From assembly GCF_000718005.1 (NCBI RefSeq), contig NZ_JODV01000026.1: a stretch of 39,587 bases of DNA; one strand, given 5' to 3'. The notes beneath the pieces were generated by a model that was given only the letters and a program-made list of their open reading frames with translations, was not told where the DNA came from and did not search any database. This document shows positions 24,594 to 33,332 of the stretch, one piece after another (the first letter of the stretch is position 1; the number at the start of each line of letters is the position of its first letter). The stretch comes from Actinoalloteichus_B caeruleus (GTDB lineage: Bacteria; Actinomycetota; Actinomycetes; Mycobacteriales; Pseudonocardiaceae). The translations under genes and the position numbers were made by a program.

Positions 24594-25616
24594 ATGCGAG
24601 CAGCGGTGATTGACGTACCCGGAACCGTCCGTGTGGGGGAGGTGCCGGATCCGACACCGACTCCCGACCAGATCGTCGTGAAGGTCGAAGCCTGCGGGAT
24701 CTGCGGCACCGACCTGCACATCGCGGACGGTGAGTTCCCGCCCTCGCCCTACCCGCTGGTCCCCGGCCACGAGTTCGCCGGCGAGGTCGTCGAGGTCGGT
24801 TCCGGCGTGGCCACCGGGATCACGGTCGGCGACCGGGTCGCCGTCGACCCGTCCCTGTTCTGCGGCTACTGCACCCCCTGCCGGGCCGGGCACGGCAACC
24901 TCTGCGCCAACTGGGGCGCCACCGGTGACACGGTCAACGGCGCCTTCGCCGAGTTCGTGGCCGTGCCGGCCGACACCGCCTACACGCTGGCCGAGACGAC
25001 CAGCTACGCCGACGGCGCGCTCGTCGAACCGCTGTCCTGCGCGGTGCACGGCGTGCGCACCCTGGGCGTCGAGGTCGGGGAACGCATCCTCGTGGTCGGC
25101 ACCGGCACGATGGGCCTGCTGATCATCCAGCTGCTCACCCGCGCCGGCGCGCGGGTGTACGCGGTGGACCGCAACACCGCCCGCCTGCCGATGGCCGAGC
25201 GGCACGGAGCCGTGGCCACGGCCACCAGCATCGAGGAGCTGGACACCGCTCCCTTCGACGCCGCCGTGGACGTGACGGGCGCGCCGCCGGCCATCGAGGG
25301 CGCCTTCGACGCGCTCCGCCGGGGCGGCCGGCTCCAGATCTTCGGCGTGGCGGCGGACACCGCCCGGATCAGCCTCTCCCCGTTCCGCATCTACAACGAC
25401 GAGATCCGCATCGTCGGTTCGATGGCGGTGCTGCACAGCTTCGGCGCCGCGCTGAACCTGATCGAGTCCGGTCTGATCGACACCGCCGGCCTGGTCAGCC
25501 ACACCCTGCCGCTGTCGTCCTTCCCGTCGGCGCTGGAGATGGTGCGCGCCGGGACCGGCCTGAAGGTGCAGGTCTCCCCCACGCTGCTCGACCAGGACCA
25601 GACCACCGGTTCCTGA
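24594..25616 (+). CDS. Zinc-dependent polyol (sorbitol/arabinitol-type) dehydrogenase
   Basis: 340 residues. Start at the ATG at 24594 with AGGTGAGG upstream. Medium-chain dehydrogenase: catalytic zinc ligands Cys37 (ACGICGTD) with His59-Glu60 (GHEFAG), structural zinc Cys90, Cys93, Cys96 and Cys104, and the Rossmann motif VVGTGTMG. The family oxidises sugar alcohols to ketoses with NAD. It is the first gene of an operon whose next members are a sugar-binding protein and two permeases, so it probably acts on the imported substrate. The exact polyol cannot be told from the sequence. Confidence 0.88.
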   Translation: MRAAVIDVPGTVRVGEVPDPTPTPDQIVVKVEACGICGTDLHIADGEFPPSPYPLVPGHEFAGEVVEVGSGVATGITVGDRVAVDPSLFCGYCTPCRAGHGNLCANWGATGDTVNGAFAEFVAVPADTAYTLAETTSYADGALVEPLSCAVHGVRTLGVEVGERILVVGTGTMGLLIIQLLTRAGARVYAVDRNTARLPMAERHGAVATATSIEELDTAPFDAAVDVTGAPPAIEGAFDALRRGGRLQIFGVAADTARISLSPFRIYNDEIRIVGSMAVLHSFGAALNLIESGLIDTAGLVSHTLPLSSFPSALEMVRAGTGLKVQVSPTLLDQDQTTGS

Positions 25617-25665
25617 CCCCGTCCCGCCCCTCGATCCGCTACCACGTCCTTCCGGGAGGACACCG

Positions 25666-27042
25666 ATGTCCATCTCCGAACGCCGTTCGCCGGGCCGCCG
25701 TGGCCCGGCGCGCGTCGTCGCGGCCTTACTCACGGTCCCGGTGCTGCTGGGAGCCTGCGCTGGCGCCGGCGACCTCGGCAGTTCCGGCGACCGAACCCGC
25801 CTGACGGTCGCCATCGTGGCGAACCCGCAGATGGAGGACGCGATGACGTTGTCCTCCCAGTTCCGGGCCGCCAACCCTGACATCGACCCGGTGTTCGTCA
25901 GCCTGCCCGAGAACGAGGCGCGCGCCAAGATCACGGCGTCCGTCGCGACCGGCGGCAGCGAGTACGACATCGTGATGATCAGCAACTACGAGACGCAGAT
26001 GTGGGCGGAGAACGGCTGGTTGGTGAACCTCCAGCCCTACATCGACGACAACCCCGAGTACGACGACGCGGACTTCATCCCCACGATCCGCGAGTCGCTG
26101 TCCTACGAGGGCGACATGTACTCGGTGCCCTTCTACGGCGAGTCGTCGTTCCTGGTGTACCGGGAGGACCTCTTCGAGGAGGCCGGGCTGGAGATGCCCG
26201 AGCAGCCGACGTGGGAGGAGATCGCCGAGTTCGCCAGCGTGCTGGACGACCCGGCCAACGGCCGGTCGGGCATCTGCCTGCGCGGGCTGGCCGGCTGGGG
26301 TGAGAACCTCGCCCCGCTCGGCACGGTCATCCACACCTTCGGCGGCCGGTGGTTCGACGAGGAGTGGAACGCGGCCCTGGACTCCCCGGAGACCGCCGCC
26401 GCCGTCCAGTTCTACGTCGACCTGGTGCGCGAGCACGGCCAGCCCGGCGCGGCCACCAGCGGCTACACCGACTGCCTGACCCGGTACAGCCAGGGCCAGA
26501 CGGCCATGTGGTACGACGCGACCGCCATGGTCAGCGCCGTGGAGGACCCCTCGGAGAGCCTGGTCGCCGGGCAGAGCGGCTACGCGCCGGCCCCGGTCCA
26601 GGAGACCGACGGCGCGGGCTGGCTGTACTCCTGGTCGCTGAGCATCCCGGAGACCTCGGAGCACAAGGACGAGGCGTGGCGGTTCATCCAGTGGGTGACC
26701 GACAAGGACTACCAGCGGCTGGTCGGTGAGGAGCTGGGCTGGTCCCGGGTCCCGCCGGGCGCGCGGCTGTCCACCTACGAGATCCCCGAGTACTCGGAGG
26801 TCGCCGGCGCGTTCGCCGAACCGACCCTGGAGGCGCTGGCCAGCGGCGACGAGAGCAACCCGACGACGCTGCCCATCCCCTACGAGGGGATCCAGTTCGT
26901 CCGGATCCCGGAGTTCCAGGACCTGGGGACCCGCGTGGGTCAGCAGATCTCCGCCGCCGTCGCCGGTTCGGTGACGGTCGAGGAGGCCCTGGAGCAGTCC
27001 CAGCGGTACGCCGAGACCGTCGGCCAGACCTATCAGGGATGA
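25666..27042 (+). CDS. ABC transporter sugar/polyol-binding lipoprotein, family 1
   Basis: 458 residues. Lipoprotein signal: RVVAALLTVPVLLGA followed by Cys31. The mature protein is a family-1 extracellular sugar-binding protein: EYDIVMISNYETQMWAENGW, SYEGDMYSVPFYGESSFLVY and TSGYTDCLTRYSQGQTAMWY. It is closest in style to sorbitol/mannitol-binding proteins (SmoE-like) that sit with polyol dehydrogenases. Start at the ATG at 25666 with GGGAGGA upstream, 49 bases after the dehydrogenase stop. Confidence 0.9.
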   Translation: MSISERRSPGRRGPARVVAALLTVPVLLGACAGAGDLGSSGDRTRLTVAIVANPQMEDAMTLSSQFRAANPDIDPVFVSLPENEARAKITASVATGGSEYDIVMISNYETQMWAENGWLVNLQPYIDDNPEYDDADFIPTIRESLSYEGDMYSVPFYGESSFLVYREDLFEEAGLEMPEQPTWEEIAEFASVLDDPANGRSGICLRGLAGWGENLAPLGTVIHTFGGRWFDEEWNAALDSPETAAAVQFYVDLVREHGQPGAATSGYTDCLTRYSQGQTAMWYDATAMVSAVEDPSESLVAGQSGYAPAPVQETDGAGWLYSWSLSIPETSEHKDEAWRFIQWVTDKDYQRLVGEELGWSRVPPGARLSTYEIPEYSEVAGAFAEPTLEALASGDESNPTTLPIPYEGIQFVRIPEFQDLGTRVGQQISAAVAGSVTVEEALEQSQRYAETVGQTYQG

Positions 27043-27052
27043 GGTGTCGCTG

Positions 27053-28000
27053 GTGAGCACGGTGCAGACGGCGGAGAGACCAACTCCCGCCCCCGCGAGC
27101 ATGACCCCGGAGATGAAGAAGGCCGTCCGGCGGACCGGGTGGGTGCGGCGCGCCCCCCTGATGCCGGCGCTGATCTTCGCGATCCTGGTGACGCAGCTCC
27201 CGTTCCTGCTGACGATCTTCTACTCGTTGCAGTCCTGGAACCTGGTGCGCCCGGGTTCCTCGGAGTTCGTCGGCCTGGCCAACTACGTCAACGTCTTCGC
27301 TGACAGCACCTTCCGGGGTGCGGCGCTGCGGACGATCCTCATCACCGGCGGCTGCGTACTGATCGCGATGCTGTTCGGTGTGCTGCTGGCGATCCTGCTC
27401 GACCGGCCCTTCCGGGGTCGGGGTGTGGTGCGGACCCTGCTGATCACCCCGTTCCTGGTGATGCCGGTCGCCGGGGCGCTGCTGTGGAAGACGACGATCT
27501 TCGACCCGCTGTTCGGGCTGCTGAACTTCGTCCTCAGCCCGTTCGGCGTGGACAGCGTGGCCTGGGTGTCGCAGTACCCGATGGCCGCGGTGATCACGGC
27601 CCTGGTGTGGCAGTGGACGCCGTTCATGATGCTGCTGGTCCTCGCCGGGCTCCAGAGCCAGGGCAAGGACGTGCTGGAGGCGTCGGCCACGGACGGCGCG
27701 AACCGCTGGCAGACCTTCCGCTGGGTGACGTTGCCGCACCTGCGGCGCTACATCGAGCTGGGTCTGCTCCTCGGTTCGATCTACGTGGTCAACACCTTCG
27801 ACACCATCTACATGATGACCCAGGGCGGGCCGGGGACGTCCACGACGAACCTGCCCTTCTACCTCTACCAGCGGGCCTTCCTGGGCTTCGACGTCGGCCA
27901 GGCGGCGGCGCTGGGTGTCGTCACCGTGATCGGCACGATCATCGTCGCGACGGTGGCCATGCGGCTGATCTTCCGCAGCTTCTCCCGGGAGGACTCGTGA
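27053..28000 (+). CDS. ABC sugar/polyol transporter permease (SmoF/MalF type)
   Basis: 315 residues from the GTG at 27053; the GTG at 27044, three codons earlier, directly behind the previous stop, is an alternative. Six membrane helices, first at LMPALIFAILVTQLPFLLTI. The EAA motif reads EASATDGANRWQTFRWVTLP, close to the EAA-x-x-DGA consensus. NTFDTIYMMTQGGPGTSTTN is the late conserved segment of this family. It forms a heterodimer with the next permease, whose GTG overlaps its stop. Confidence 0.92.
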   Translation: MSTVQTAERPTPAPASMTPEMKKAVRRTGWVRRAPLMPALIFAILVTQLPFLLTIFYSLQSWNLVRPGSSEFVGLANYVNVFADSTFRGAALRTILITGGCVLIAMLFGVLLAILLDRPFRGRGVVRTLLITPFLVMPVAGALLWKTTIFDPLFGLLNFVLSPFGVDSVAWVSQYPMAAVITALVWQWTPFMMLLVLAGLQSQGKDVLEASATDGANRWQTFRWVTLPHLRRYIELGLLLGSIYVVNTFDTIYMMTQGGPGTSTTNLPFYLYQRAFLGFDVGQAAALGVVTVIGTIIVATVAMRLIFRSFSREDS

Positions 28001-28896
28001 ACGCATCGACCGAGTTGACGAGCGGACCGCGCCCGGCGGAGTCGAGGTCGGGCGCGCCGGCGGGCCGGCGCAAGCAGACCGGCTCGCAGCGGGCGGGTGG
28101 CATCGCGCTGACCACGCTCACCTGGGTGCTGGGGCTGGCGTTCTTCTTCCCGGTGCTGTGGATGGCGTTGACCGGGTTCAAGTCGGAGGCGGAGGCCTAC
28201 AGCGACCCGCCGACGCTGTTCTTCGTCCCGACGTTGGAGCAGTACCGCAGCGTGTTCGACCGGGGGGTGCTGCCCTACCTGCTGAACTCGGTGTGGGCCA
28301 CGCTGATCTCGGCGATCCTGGTGATCGTGCTGGCTACCCCGGCGGCGTACGCGCTGTCGATCAAGCCGGTCAAGCGCACCCAGGACGTGCTGTTCTTCTT
28401 CATCTCCACCAAGATGCTGCCGGTGGCGGCGGTCATCGTGCCGCTGTACGTCGCGGCGCAGCAGCTGTCGCTGGCGGACAACATCTGGACGCTGGTGATC
28501 CTCTACACGGCGATGAACCTGCCGATCGCGGTGTGGATGATGCGGTCCTTCTTCATGGAGGTGCCGAAGGAGATGTTGGAGGCGGCCCGGGTCGACGGGG
28601 CGACACTCCCGCAGATGTTGCGCCAGGTCCTGATGCCGGTGGTGCTGCCGGGGGTGGCCGCGACGGCACTCATCTGCCTCATCTTCTCCTGGAACGAGTT
28701 CTTCTTCGCCGTGAACCTGACGGCGGCCCGCGCCGCCACCGTGCCGGTGTTCCTGGTGGGCTTCATCACCAGTGAGGGCCTGTACTGGGCGCAGCTGTCG
28801 GCGGCGGCCACCCTGGCCTCGCTCCCGGTCATCCTCGCCGGGTGGGCCGCGCAGAAGCAGCTGGTGCGCGGTCTGTCGATGGGTGCGGTGAAGTGA
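27997..28896 (+). CDS. ABC sugar/polyol transporter permease (SmoG/MalG type)
   Basis: 299 residues. GTG start at 27997 overlapping the previous TGA. Six helices. The EAA loop is EAARVDGATLPQMLRQVLMP. The conserved FFISTKMLPVAAVIVPLYVA and MNLPIAVWMMRSFFMEVPKE are typical of the MalG branch in polyol systems. The operon ends here without an ATPase. In many actinobacteria such systems use one shared ATPase (MsiK) encoded elsewhere, and that is the likely case. Two perfect hairpins follow. Confidence 0.92.
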   Translation: MNASTELTSGPRPAESRSGAPAGRRKQTGSQRAGGIALTTLTWVLGLAFFFPVLWMALTGFKSEAEAYSDPPTLFFVPTLEQYRSVFDRGVLPYLLNSVWATLISAILVIVLATPAAYALSIKPVKRTQDVLFFFISTKMLPVAAVIVPLYVAAQQLSLADNIWTLVILYTAMNLPIAVWMMRSFFMEVPKEMLEAARVDGATLPQMLRQVLMPVVLPGVAATALICLIFSWNEFFFAVNLTAARAATVPVFLVGFITSEGLYWAQLSAAATLASLPVILAGWAAQKQLVRGLSMGAVK

Positions 28897-28903
28897 TCGG
28901 CCG

Positions 28904-28969
28904 TCACCGCGCGGTTCCCGCCGCGCGGTGACCTCGGACCCACTGAGCCCGTGCCGGCGTGCTCAGTGG
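28904..28969 (+). terminator. Double hairpin terminator after the polyol operon
   Basis: TCACCGCGCGG at 28904-28914 pairs perfectly with 28921-28931. A second hairpin, CCACTGAGC at 28940-28948, pairs with 28961-28969. The first starts 7 bases after the stop. Confidence 0.75.
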
Positions 28970-29325
28970 TCCGACGCCCCCACCGGAATTCCCTGGTGGG
29001 TGCGGCGTCGGAGGAACGCCCCGGCGTGGCCGCCTCGCGCGGATCACGCCGGGGCGTTCGCACGTTCCGGGGTCCTTCCGAGGACGGCCCCGGGGTGGCG
29101 GTGCTCCCCCGACCACCGTCGAGGCCCGCCGGGTCGCCGTTGTCCCGCCGGGATGACGGGGCGCGGTCCGCTCCTGGCCCGGGGAGGGGCGGTCCGCACG
29201 GGACGGGCGGTGTCCGGGCTCCGGGTACGGCGCTGGCCGTCGCCAGCTCCCGGTTTCGGCGGGCGCACCCGACCACCCGGGTGGACGCGGCCGCGCCCTG
29301 GCCCGGGCGTGGCGGGCGGTGCCCC
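28970..29325. other. Intergenic region without a supported gene
   Basis: About 355 bases between the polyol operon and the stop of the minus-strand membrane gene. Very G+C-rich. No protein-like ORF seen. Confidence 0.4.
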
Positions 29326-29625
29326 TCAGCCCGCCGACGGGTCCGAGGAGGTCGTGCCGGAGGAGCGTGAACCCTCCCCGTCGGCCGGTCCCCGCCGGGA
29401 CGGGGAAGCCCGTCCCGCGCCACGGCCCCGCGCGTGGGTGATCCAGCACTGGACGGCGATCACCACGCCGAGCAGGGCACCGAGCACGGCCGGCCAGTGC
29501 GTCCCGCCGCCCTCGGGGCGGTCCACGACGGCGCTCACCGCGAAGATGACCGCGCTGGCGGCTGCCGCGACGCCGGCCACGGCGAGGACGCGCTGGATCC
29601 AGGCTGGCGGGTGGGGTGCGGCCAC
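29326..29625 (-). CDS. Small two-helix membrane protein (third of a tandem set)
   Basis: 99 residues from a GTG at 29625 with GGAG 8 bases upstream. Helices: IQRVLAVAGVAAAASAVIFA near residues 8-29 and AVLGALLGVVIAVQCWITHA near 41-61. The C-terminal 40 residues are polar, rich in Ser, Gly and Arg. Its plan matches the two genes upstream on the same strand, which suggests duplication. Function unknown. Confidence 0.6.
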   Translation of the reverse strand: MAAPHPPAWIQRVLAVAGVAAAASAVIFAVSAVVDRPEGGGTHWPAVLGALLGVVIAVQCWITHARGRGAGRASPSRRGPADGEGSRSSGTTSSDPSAG

Positions 29626-29737
29626 GTGCTCACTCCAGGTGGTGTCGTCCTCGGGCCCAGGGCCTGGTGACGCCGGGCCGGCGGCCTTCGGTGCCTCGCG
29701 CGTGGACCTCGTCTCGGGAGACCGACGGGGGCGGTGA

Positions 29738-30127
29738 TCACGATACGCCGCCGGTGGCACCGCCCGTCCCGGGCGCGTCCGGCGGCGGGCGACGGTGGCT
29801 CGGCTGGGACGGCGCGGGGGCGGCGACATCGCCGGGCGGGGAATCCTCGGGGGAATCCGGGCCGGTCCGGTGCCCGGGGCGAGCGCGGTCACCCGGCCGG
29901 CGGTCCGAGCTCCTCCGCTCCCGAACGGCGGCGTTCCACCGCACCCAGTGGGCCACCGCCGACACGGCGAAGAGCGATCCGGTGGCGACGAACCACCCGT
30001 TGATCTCGCCGTTCTCCCGGTGGTGCAGGACAACGGCGACGGTGAACAGCAGGGCGGTGACGGTGTTGAGGACGGCGTTGATGACCAGGAGCCGGGGGCT
30101 CCACGGGGTACGACGACGTGGGGGCAC
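29738..30127 (-). CDS. Small two-helix membrane protein (second of a tandem set)
   Basis: 129 residues from a GTG at 30127, preceded by GGGAGGTGAGGA. Helices: LLVINAVLNTVTALLFTVAV (about 13-33) and GWFVATGSLFAVSAVAHWVRW (about 44-64). The latter half is a disordered Pro/Ser/Gly-rich tail. It starts 3 bases after the stop of the first gene of the set, so they are one transcription unit. Function unknown. Confidence 0.65.
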   Translation of the reverse strand: MPPRRRTPWSPRLLVINAVLNTVTALLFTVAVVLHHRENGEINGWFVATGSLFAVSAVAHWVRWNAAVRERRSSDRRPGDRARPGHRTGPDSPEDSPPGDVAAPAPSQPSHRRPPPDAPGTGGATGGVS

Positions 30128-30130
30128 TCC

Positions 30131-30427
30131 TCACCTCCCCGCCTCGCCGGCGTTCCGCCGGATCTCCGCTTCCCGGCCGCGCATCCGCTCGTCGTCGCGG
30201 CGCATCTTCCGCCAGGCTCGTGAGCGCACCCAGGTGGTGCAGCCGAACGCCGCTGCCAGGGCGATCAGCCACGGCGCCGGCAGCTCCAGCAGTTCCCGGA
30301 GCCTGCCACCGTCGTGGACGGCGACCAGGGCGCCGATCAGCGCGAAGGCCACCACCAACCCCACGCCGGCCAGGACCCTGGCGCGGCGCGAGCGGAGGCG
30401 GGGCGGTGGGACATCGATCTCGGACAT
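30131..30427 (-). CDS. Small two-helix membrane protein (first of a tandem set)
   Basis: 98 residues from the ATG at 30427; 50 codons of open frame upstream are not protein-like. Helices: RARVLAGVGLVVAFALIGAL (about 15-36) and PAPWLIALAAAFGCTTWVRS (about 50-69), then a basic, highly charged tail (RAWRKMRRDDERMRGREAEI). First gene of a run of three similar proteins. Function unknown. Confidence 0.7.
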   Translation of the reverse strand: MSEIDVPPPRLRSRRARVLAGVGLVVAFALIGALVAVHDGGRLRELLELPAPWLIALAAAFGCTTWVRSRAWRKMRRDDERMRGREAEIRRNAGEAGR

Positions 30428-30587
30428 GCGACACACTCCCGTCCGTGGGTTCGGCCAGTCACGGGCCGGGCGCGGCGGTCGCCGCCGATCCCCCGGGAGC
30501 GCCCGGTGCGCGCCGAGCCCGTGGTGGTGGTCTCCCGAGGGGCGCGGCGCGGCCGTCGAACCCGGCACGCGCCACACCCGGAGCGGT

Positions 30588-31154
30588 TCAGCGGTCGACG
30601 TCGACGATGATCCGGTTGCCGAGCACCCGGAGCTCGTACTCGTTCTCGCCGTCGGTGCCGACGACGAACTCGAAGGTGCCGTTGGGATCGGCGAACAGGG
30701 TGGCGCTGGCGACCGTGGCGAGACCGCCGGCCGGCATGTCGAAGTTGGTGGGGTTCGCGCTCTCCAGGATGAGGGGGCGGTCGGCGATGCCGATGACCCG
30801 GATGAAGTCGGTGCCGGCGGGCGTGGTGTAGAGGCGGTCGTCGTCCGCGTTGGGCGGGTTCACGTTGGACACGGCCCGCACGTTCGTCAGGGTGACGCCG
30901 CCGTGGAACTCGGCCACCACCCGGTCGAAGTCGGGGTGGGCCCCCGCGCGGAACTCCACGCTCCCGGTCTCCACCGCCGTTCCCCTGCCGTCCGAGGCGG
31001 CCGGGGCCACCCCGTGGGGACCGCTCGCCGGGACGGCGTCCACCCCGCCCGGCGCCGGGGCGCCGCCGGCCTGGTCGGGTTCCGCCGTCGCGCAGGCGGT
31101 CGTCGCCGCGGCCAGGGCGAGGCCGCTGATCAGGGCACCCAGTCGTCTTCGCAC
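30588..31154 (-). CDS. AMIN-like domain lipoprotein
   Basis: 188 residues, ATG at 31154. Lipoprotein signal MRRRLGALISGLALAAATTA then Cys21. A Gly/Pro/Ala linker to about residue 60. Then one domain: AHPDFDRVVAEFHGGVTLTN, TDFIRVIGIADRPLILESAN and TFEFVVGTDGENEYELRVLG, as in the AMIN-like domain of actinobacterial lipoproteins. AMIN domains bind cell-wall material in other proteins, and such a role is possible. It precedes the three small membrane genes on the same strand, about 160 bases away, so co-transcription is possible. Confidence 0.75.
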   Translation of the reverse strand: MRRRLGALISGLALAAATTACATAEPDQAGGAPAPGGVDAVPASGPHGVAPAASDGRGTAVETGSVEFRAGAHPDFDRVVAEFHGGVTLTNVRAVSNVNPPNADDDRLYTTPAGTDFIRVIGIADRPLILESANPTNFDMPAGGLATVASATLFADPNGTFEFVVGTDGENEYELRVLGNRIIVDVDR

Positions 31155-31325
31155 AACACACCACCGTTCGTCGTCGTTGATCTTCGTCGTGTGTTCCAGG
31201 TACCCCGGCTGGTCGCGGTGTACACCCGGCCGCCGGGGGTTCGTGGTGGGGGCGGGGGCGCCGGACGTTGCCCGGCGCCTGCCGTGCTCCCCGTGGGGGT
31301 TCCGAGGCCCCCGCTACTGGTGGCC

Positions 31326-32096
31326 TCAGTCCTCGGCCCGGTAGCCGAGCCCGCCGTCCGCGTCGGACAACCGGAGCTGGTCGCCGCTGGTCTCGAACTC
31401 GACCTCGCCGCCGAGGGTGCTCAGCACGCGGTCGTCCTGGCGCTGGGCGAACTCGTCGTCGCAGGTCGCCTCCTCCGGCTCCAGGTCGACCACCTCCACT
31501 CGCCCGTCCGCCTCGCGCCAGGTGCCGGTGAACGCCCGGCAGCCGGTGGAGCCGGTGAAGGTGCCGTCGGCGGCGAAGCGGAGCGTGGCCGGGTCGCTGT
31601 GGGTGGAGGAGGCCGTCTCGCCGGTGATGACGGAGCCGAGGAGCCAGTCGGTGCCCACCAGCTCGGCGTCGGGGACCTCCGGCACAACCTCGAAGCGCAG
31701 TTCGACCTGCGATCCGGTCAGCACCAACGCGTCCCCGTCGCGGTGGGCCCCGCCGACCGCGGACAGGGCGGCGAGGTAGGTCATCTCCAGGTCCATCGTC
31801 GGCCCGTCGCAGCCCCGGGCCGTCACGCCGTCGAGGTTGATCCGGACACCGTCGTCGGCCGCGTCGACGGCCCCCGTGTAGAGGTTGCAGGCGGCGGTCC
31901 CGCGCACCTCGCCGTCGACCACGGAGAGGCTGACCGGGTCGGCGTCGTCGAGGTCGAACGGTCCCTCGGCCCCGGTGCCCGCGACCAGTGCCCACTCCCC
32001 CTCGAGCGCCGAGGACGCGCCAGGTTCGTGGCCACAACCGACCGCTCCGGCCAGGACCACGGCGAGGAGGGCGGGGACAGTGCGGCGTCGAACCAT
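31326..32096 (-). CDS. META-domain lipoprotein, copy 1
   Basis: 256 residues, ATG at 32096 with AAGGAAAGG upstream. Lipobox LAGAVG then Cys21. Two META (HslJ-like) domains: the first around LEGEWALVAGTG to TYLAALSAVGGAHRDGDALV with TAACNLYTGAV; the second around LVGTDWLLGSVITG to RVLSTLGGEVEFETSGDQLR with TGSTGCRAFTGTWRE. In E. coli HslJ is linked to heat shock and novobiocin resistance; the actinobacterial role is unknown. An ECF-type promoter lies 30-60 bases upstream. Paralogue of the gene at 32407-33273. Confidence 0.88.
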   Translation of the reverse strand: MVRRRTVPALLAVVLAGAVGCGHEPGASSALEGEWALVAGTGAEGPFDLDDADPVSLSVVDGEVRGTAACNLYTGAVDAADDGVRINLDGVTARGCDGPTMDLEMTYLAALSAVGGAHRDGDALVLTGSQVELRFEVVPEVPDAELVGTDWLLGSVITGETASSTHSDPATLRFAADGTFTGSTGCRAFTGTWREADGRVEVVDLEPEEATCDDEFAQRQDDRVLSTLGGEVEFETSGDQLRLSDADGGLGYRAED

Positions 32097-32126
32097 GATG
32101 ACCTTTCCTTCGGGCGGCTGTGCCCC

Positions 32127-32158
32127 GAGGACGGGGGACGCCTCGGCGTGGGTTGCAC
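32127..32158 (-). promoter_or_regulatory. ECF-sigma-type promoter of META lipoprotein copy 1
   Basis: On the minus strand GTGCAACC (32158-32151), 17 bases, then CGTCCTC (32133-32127). AAC ... CGTC is the usual ECF sigma-factor pattern. The same two boxes with the same spacing precede the second META gene. Confidence 0.65.
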
Positions 32159-32406
32159 GTCGGGAACGACGGGAACGGCACACCGCCCGACCCCGGTGGT
32201 TGGTGACCGGGACACGACGGCGGTCGGGTGTGCGGTTCCGGGTGGGGGTCAGGGCTTCGAACACCTCGGGTGGCGGGCCGTGCCGCCGCCAGGGTCGACG
32301 GAGCGATCACAACGCCATCCACCTCGCCCGCGTTCCCGGGCGAACCGTCCCGTGCTCTGGGCCGGGGAGATCGGCCGGTCTCGCGGGTGGCGGGCGGCTC
32401 GGGGCG

Positions 32407-33273
32407 TCAGTGCTCGGTCCGGTAGACGAGCCCGCCGTCCGCACCGGACAGCCGGAGCCGGTCGCCGTCGATCTCGACCTCGACACCGCCGTCGAGGATG
32501 CTCCACACGCGGTCGTCCTGGCGTCGGGTGGCGTCGTGGTCGCAGCGCGGCTCCTCGGGCTCCAGCTCCGCCAGTTCCAGGTCCGCCACCTCCACTCGAC
32601 CGGCCTCCTCACGCCAGGTGCCGGTGAACCACCGGCAGCCGGTGGAGCCGGTGAGGGTGCCGTCGCCGGCGAACGAGAGCGTGACCGCCGGGTCACCTCG
32701 GGTGGAGGAGGCCGACTCGCTGGCGGAGGAGCCAGTTCCGCCGGTGACGACGGTGTCCAGGACCCAGTCGGTGCCCACCAGCGGGGCGTCGGCGAGCTCC
32801 GGGACGGGCTCGAACCGCAGCTCGACGTCCGTCCCGGTCAGCACCAACGCGTCCCCGTCGTGGCGGGCCCGCCCGACCGCGGACAGGGCGGTGAGGTAGG
32901 TCTTCTCCAGGTCCATCACCGGCTGTTCGCAGCCCATCTCCGTCCACTCGGGGGAGGGGAAACTGATGCCGTCGCCCACCGCGTGGAAGGGCCCGCCGTA
33001 GAGGTTGCAGGCCGCCTTCCCCGTCGCCTCCCCGTCGGTGACGGTGAGGGTGACCGGGTAGTGGTCGAGCACGTCCACCGGCCCGTCGGCGGTGCTCCCC
33101 CCGACCAGCTGCCACTCCCCCTCCAGGGCGGCGAGCCCCGTCCTCGGGGCAGCGACGTCGATCGCTGGGGAATCCGCGCCGGTCGCGGCGGGGCCGGGGT
33201 CCTGGCCGCACCCGGCCATCGCGGACAGAACCGCGGCGAGGAGGACGGGGAACACGAAGCGTCGAGTCATCAT
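32407..33273 (-). CDS. META-domain lipoprotein, copy 2
   Basis: 288 residues from the ATG at 33273; ATG codons at 33279 and 33270 are alternatives. Lipobox LSAMAG then Cys22, a linker, and two META domains: ALEGEWQLVGGSTADG with KAACNLYGGPF, and LVGTDWVLDTVVTG with TGSTGCRWFTGTWREE and RVWSILDGGVEVEIDGDRLR. It is clearly a tandem duplicate of copy 1 but longer by insertions (a Ser-rich SSASESASS loop and an ELAELEPEEP repeat). The duplication includes the promoter region. Confidence 0.88.
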   Translation of the reverse strand: MMTRRFVFPVLLAAVLSAMAGCGQDPGPAATGADSPAIDVAAPRTGLAALEGEWQLVGGSTADGPVDVLDHYPVTLTVTDGEATGKAACNLYGGPFHAVGDGISFPSPEWTEMGCEQPVMDLEKTYLTALSAVGRARHDGDALVLTGTDVELRFEPVPELADAPLVGTDWVLDTVVTGGTGSSASESASSTRGDPAVTLSFAGDGTLTGSTGCRWFTGTWREEAGRVEVADLELAELEPEEPRCDHDATRRQDDRVWSILDGGVEVEIDGDRLRLSGADGGLVYRTEH

Positions 33274-33300
33274 GACCATCCCTGGAAGCGGTTGTGCTCC

Positions 33301-33332
33301 GAGGACGGGGCCCCGGACGGCGCGGGTTGCAC
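33301..33332 (-). promoter_or_regulatory. ECF-sigma-type promoter of META lipoprotein copy 2
   Basis: Minus strand GTGCAACC (33332-33325), 17 bases, CGTCCTC (33307-33301). The boxes are identical to those at 32127-32158 while the spacer has diverged. Confidence 0.65.

Noticed and set aside
29616..32627. A 1003-codon + strand ORF
   Set aside because: Opposite strand to several lipoprotein and membrane genes; low-complexity shadow with no motif.
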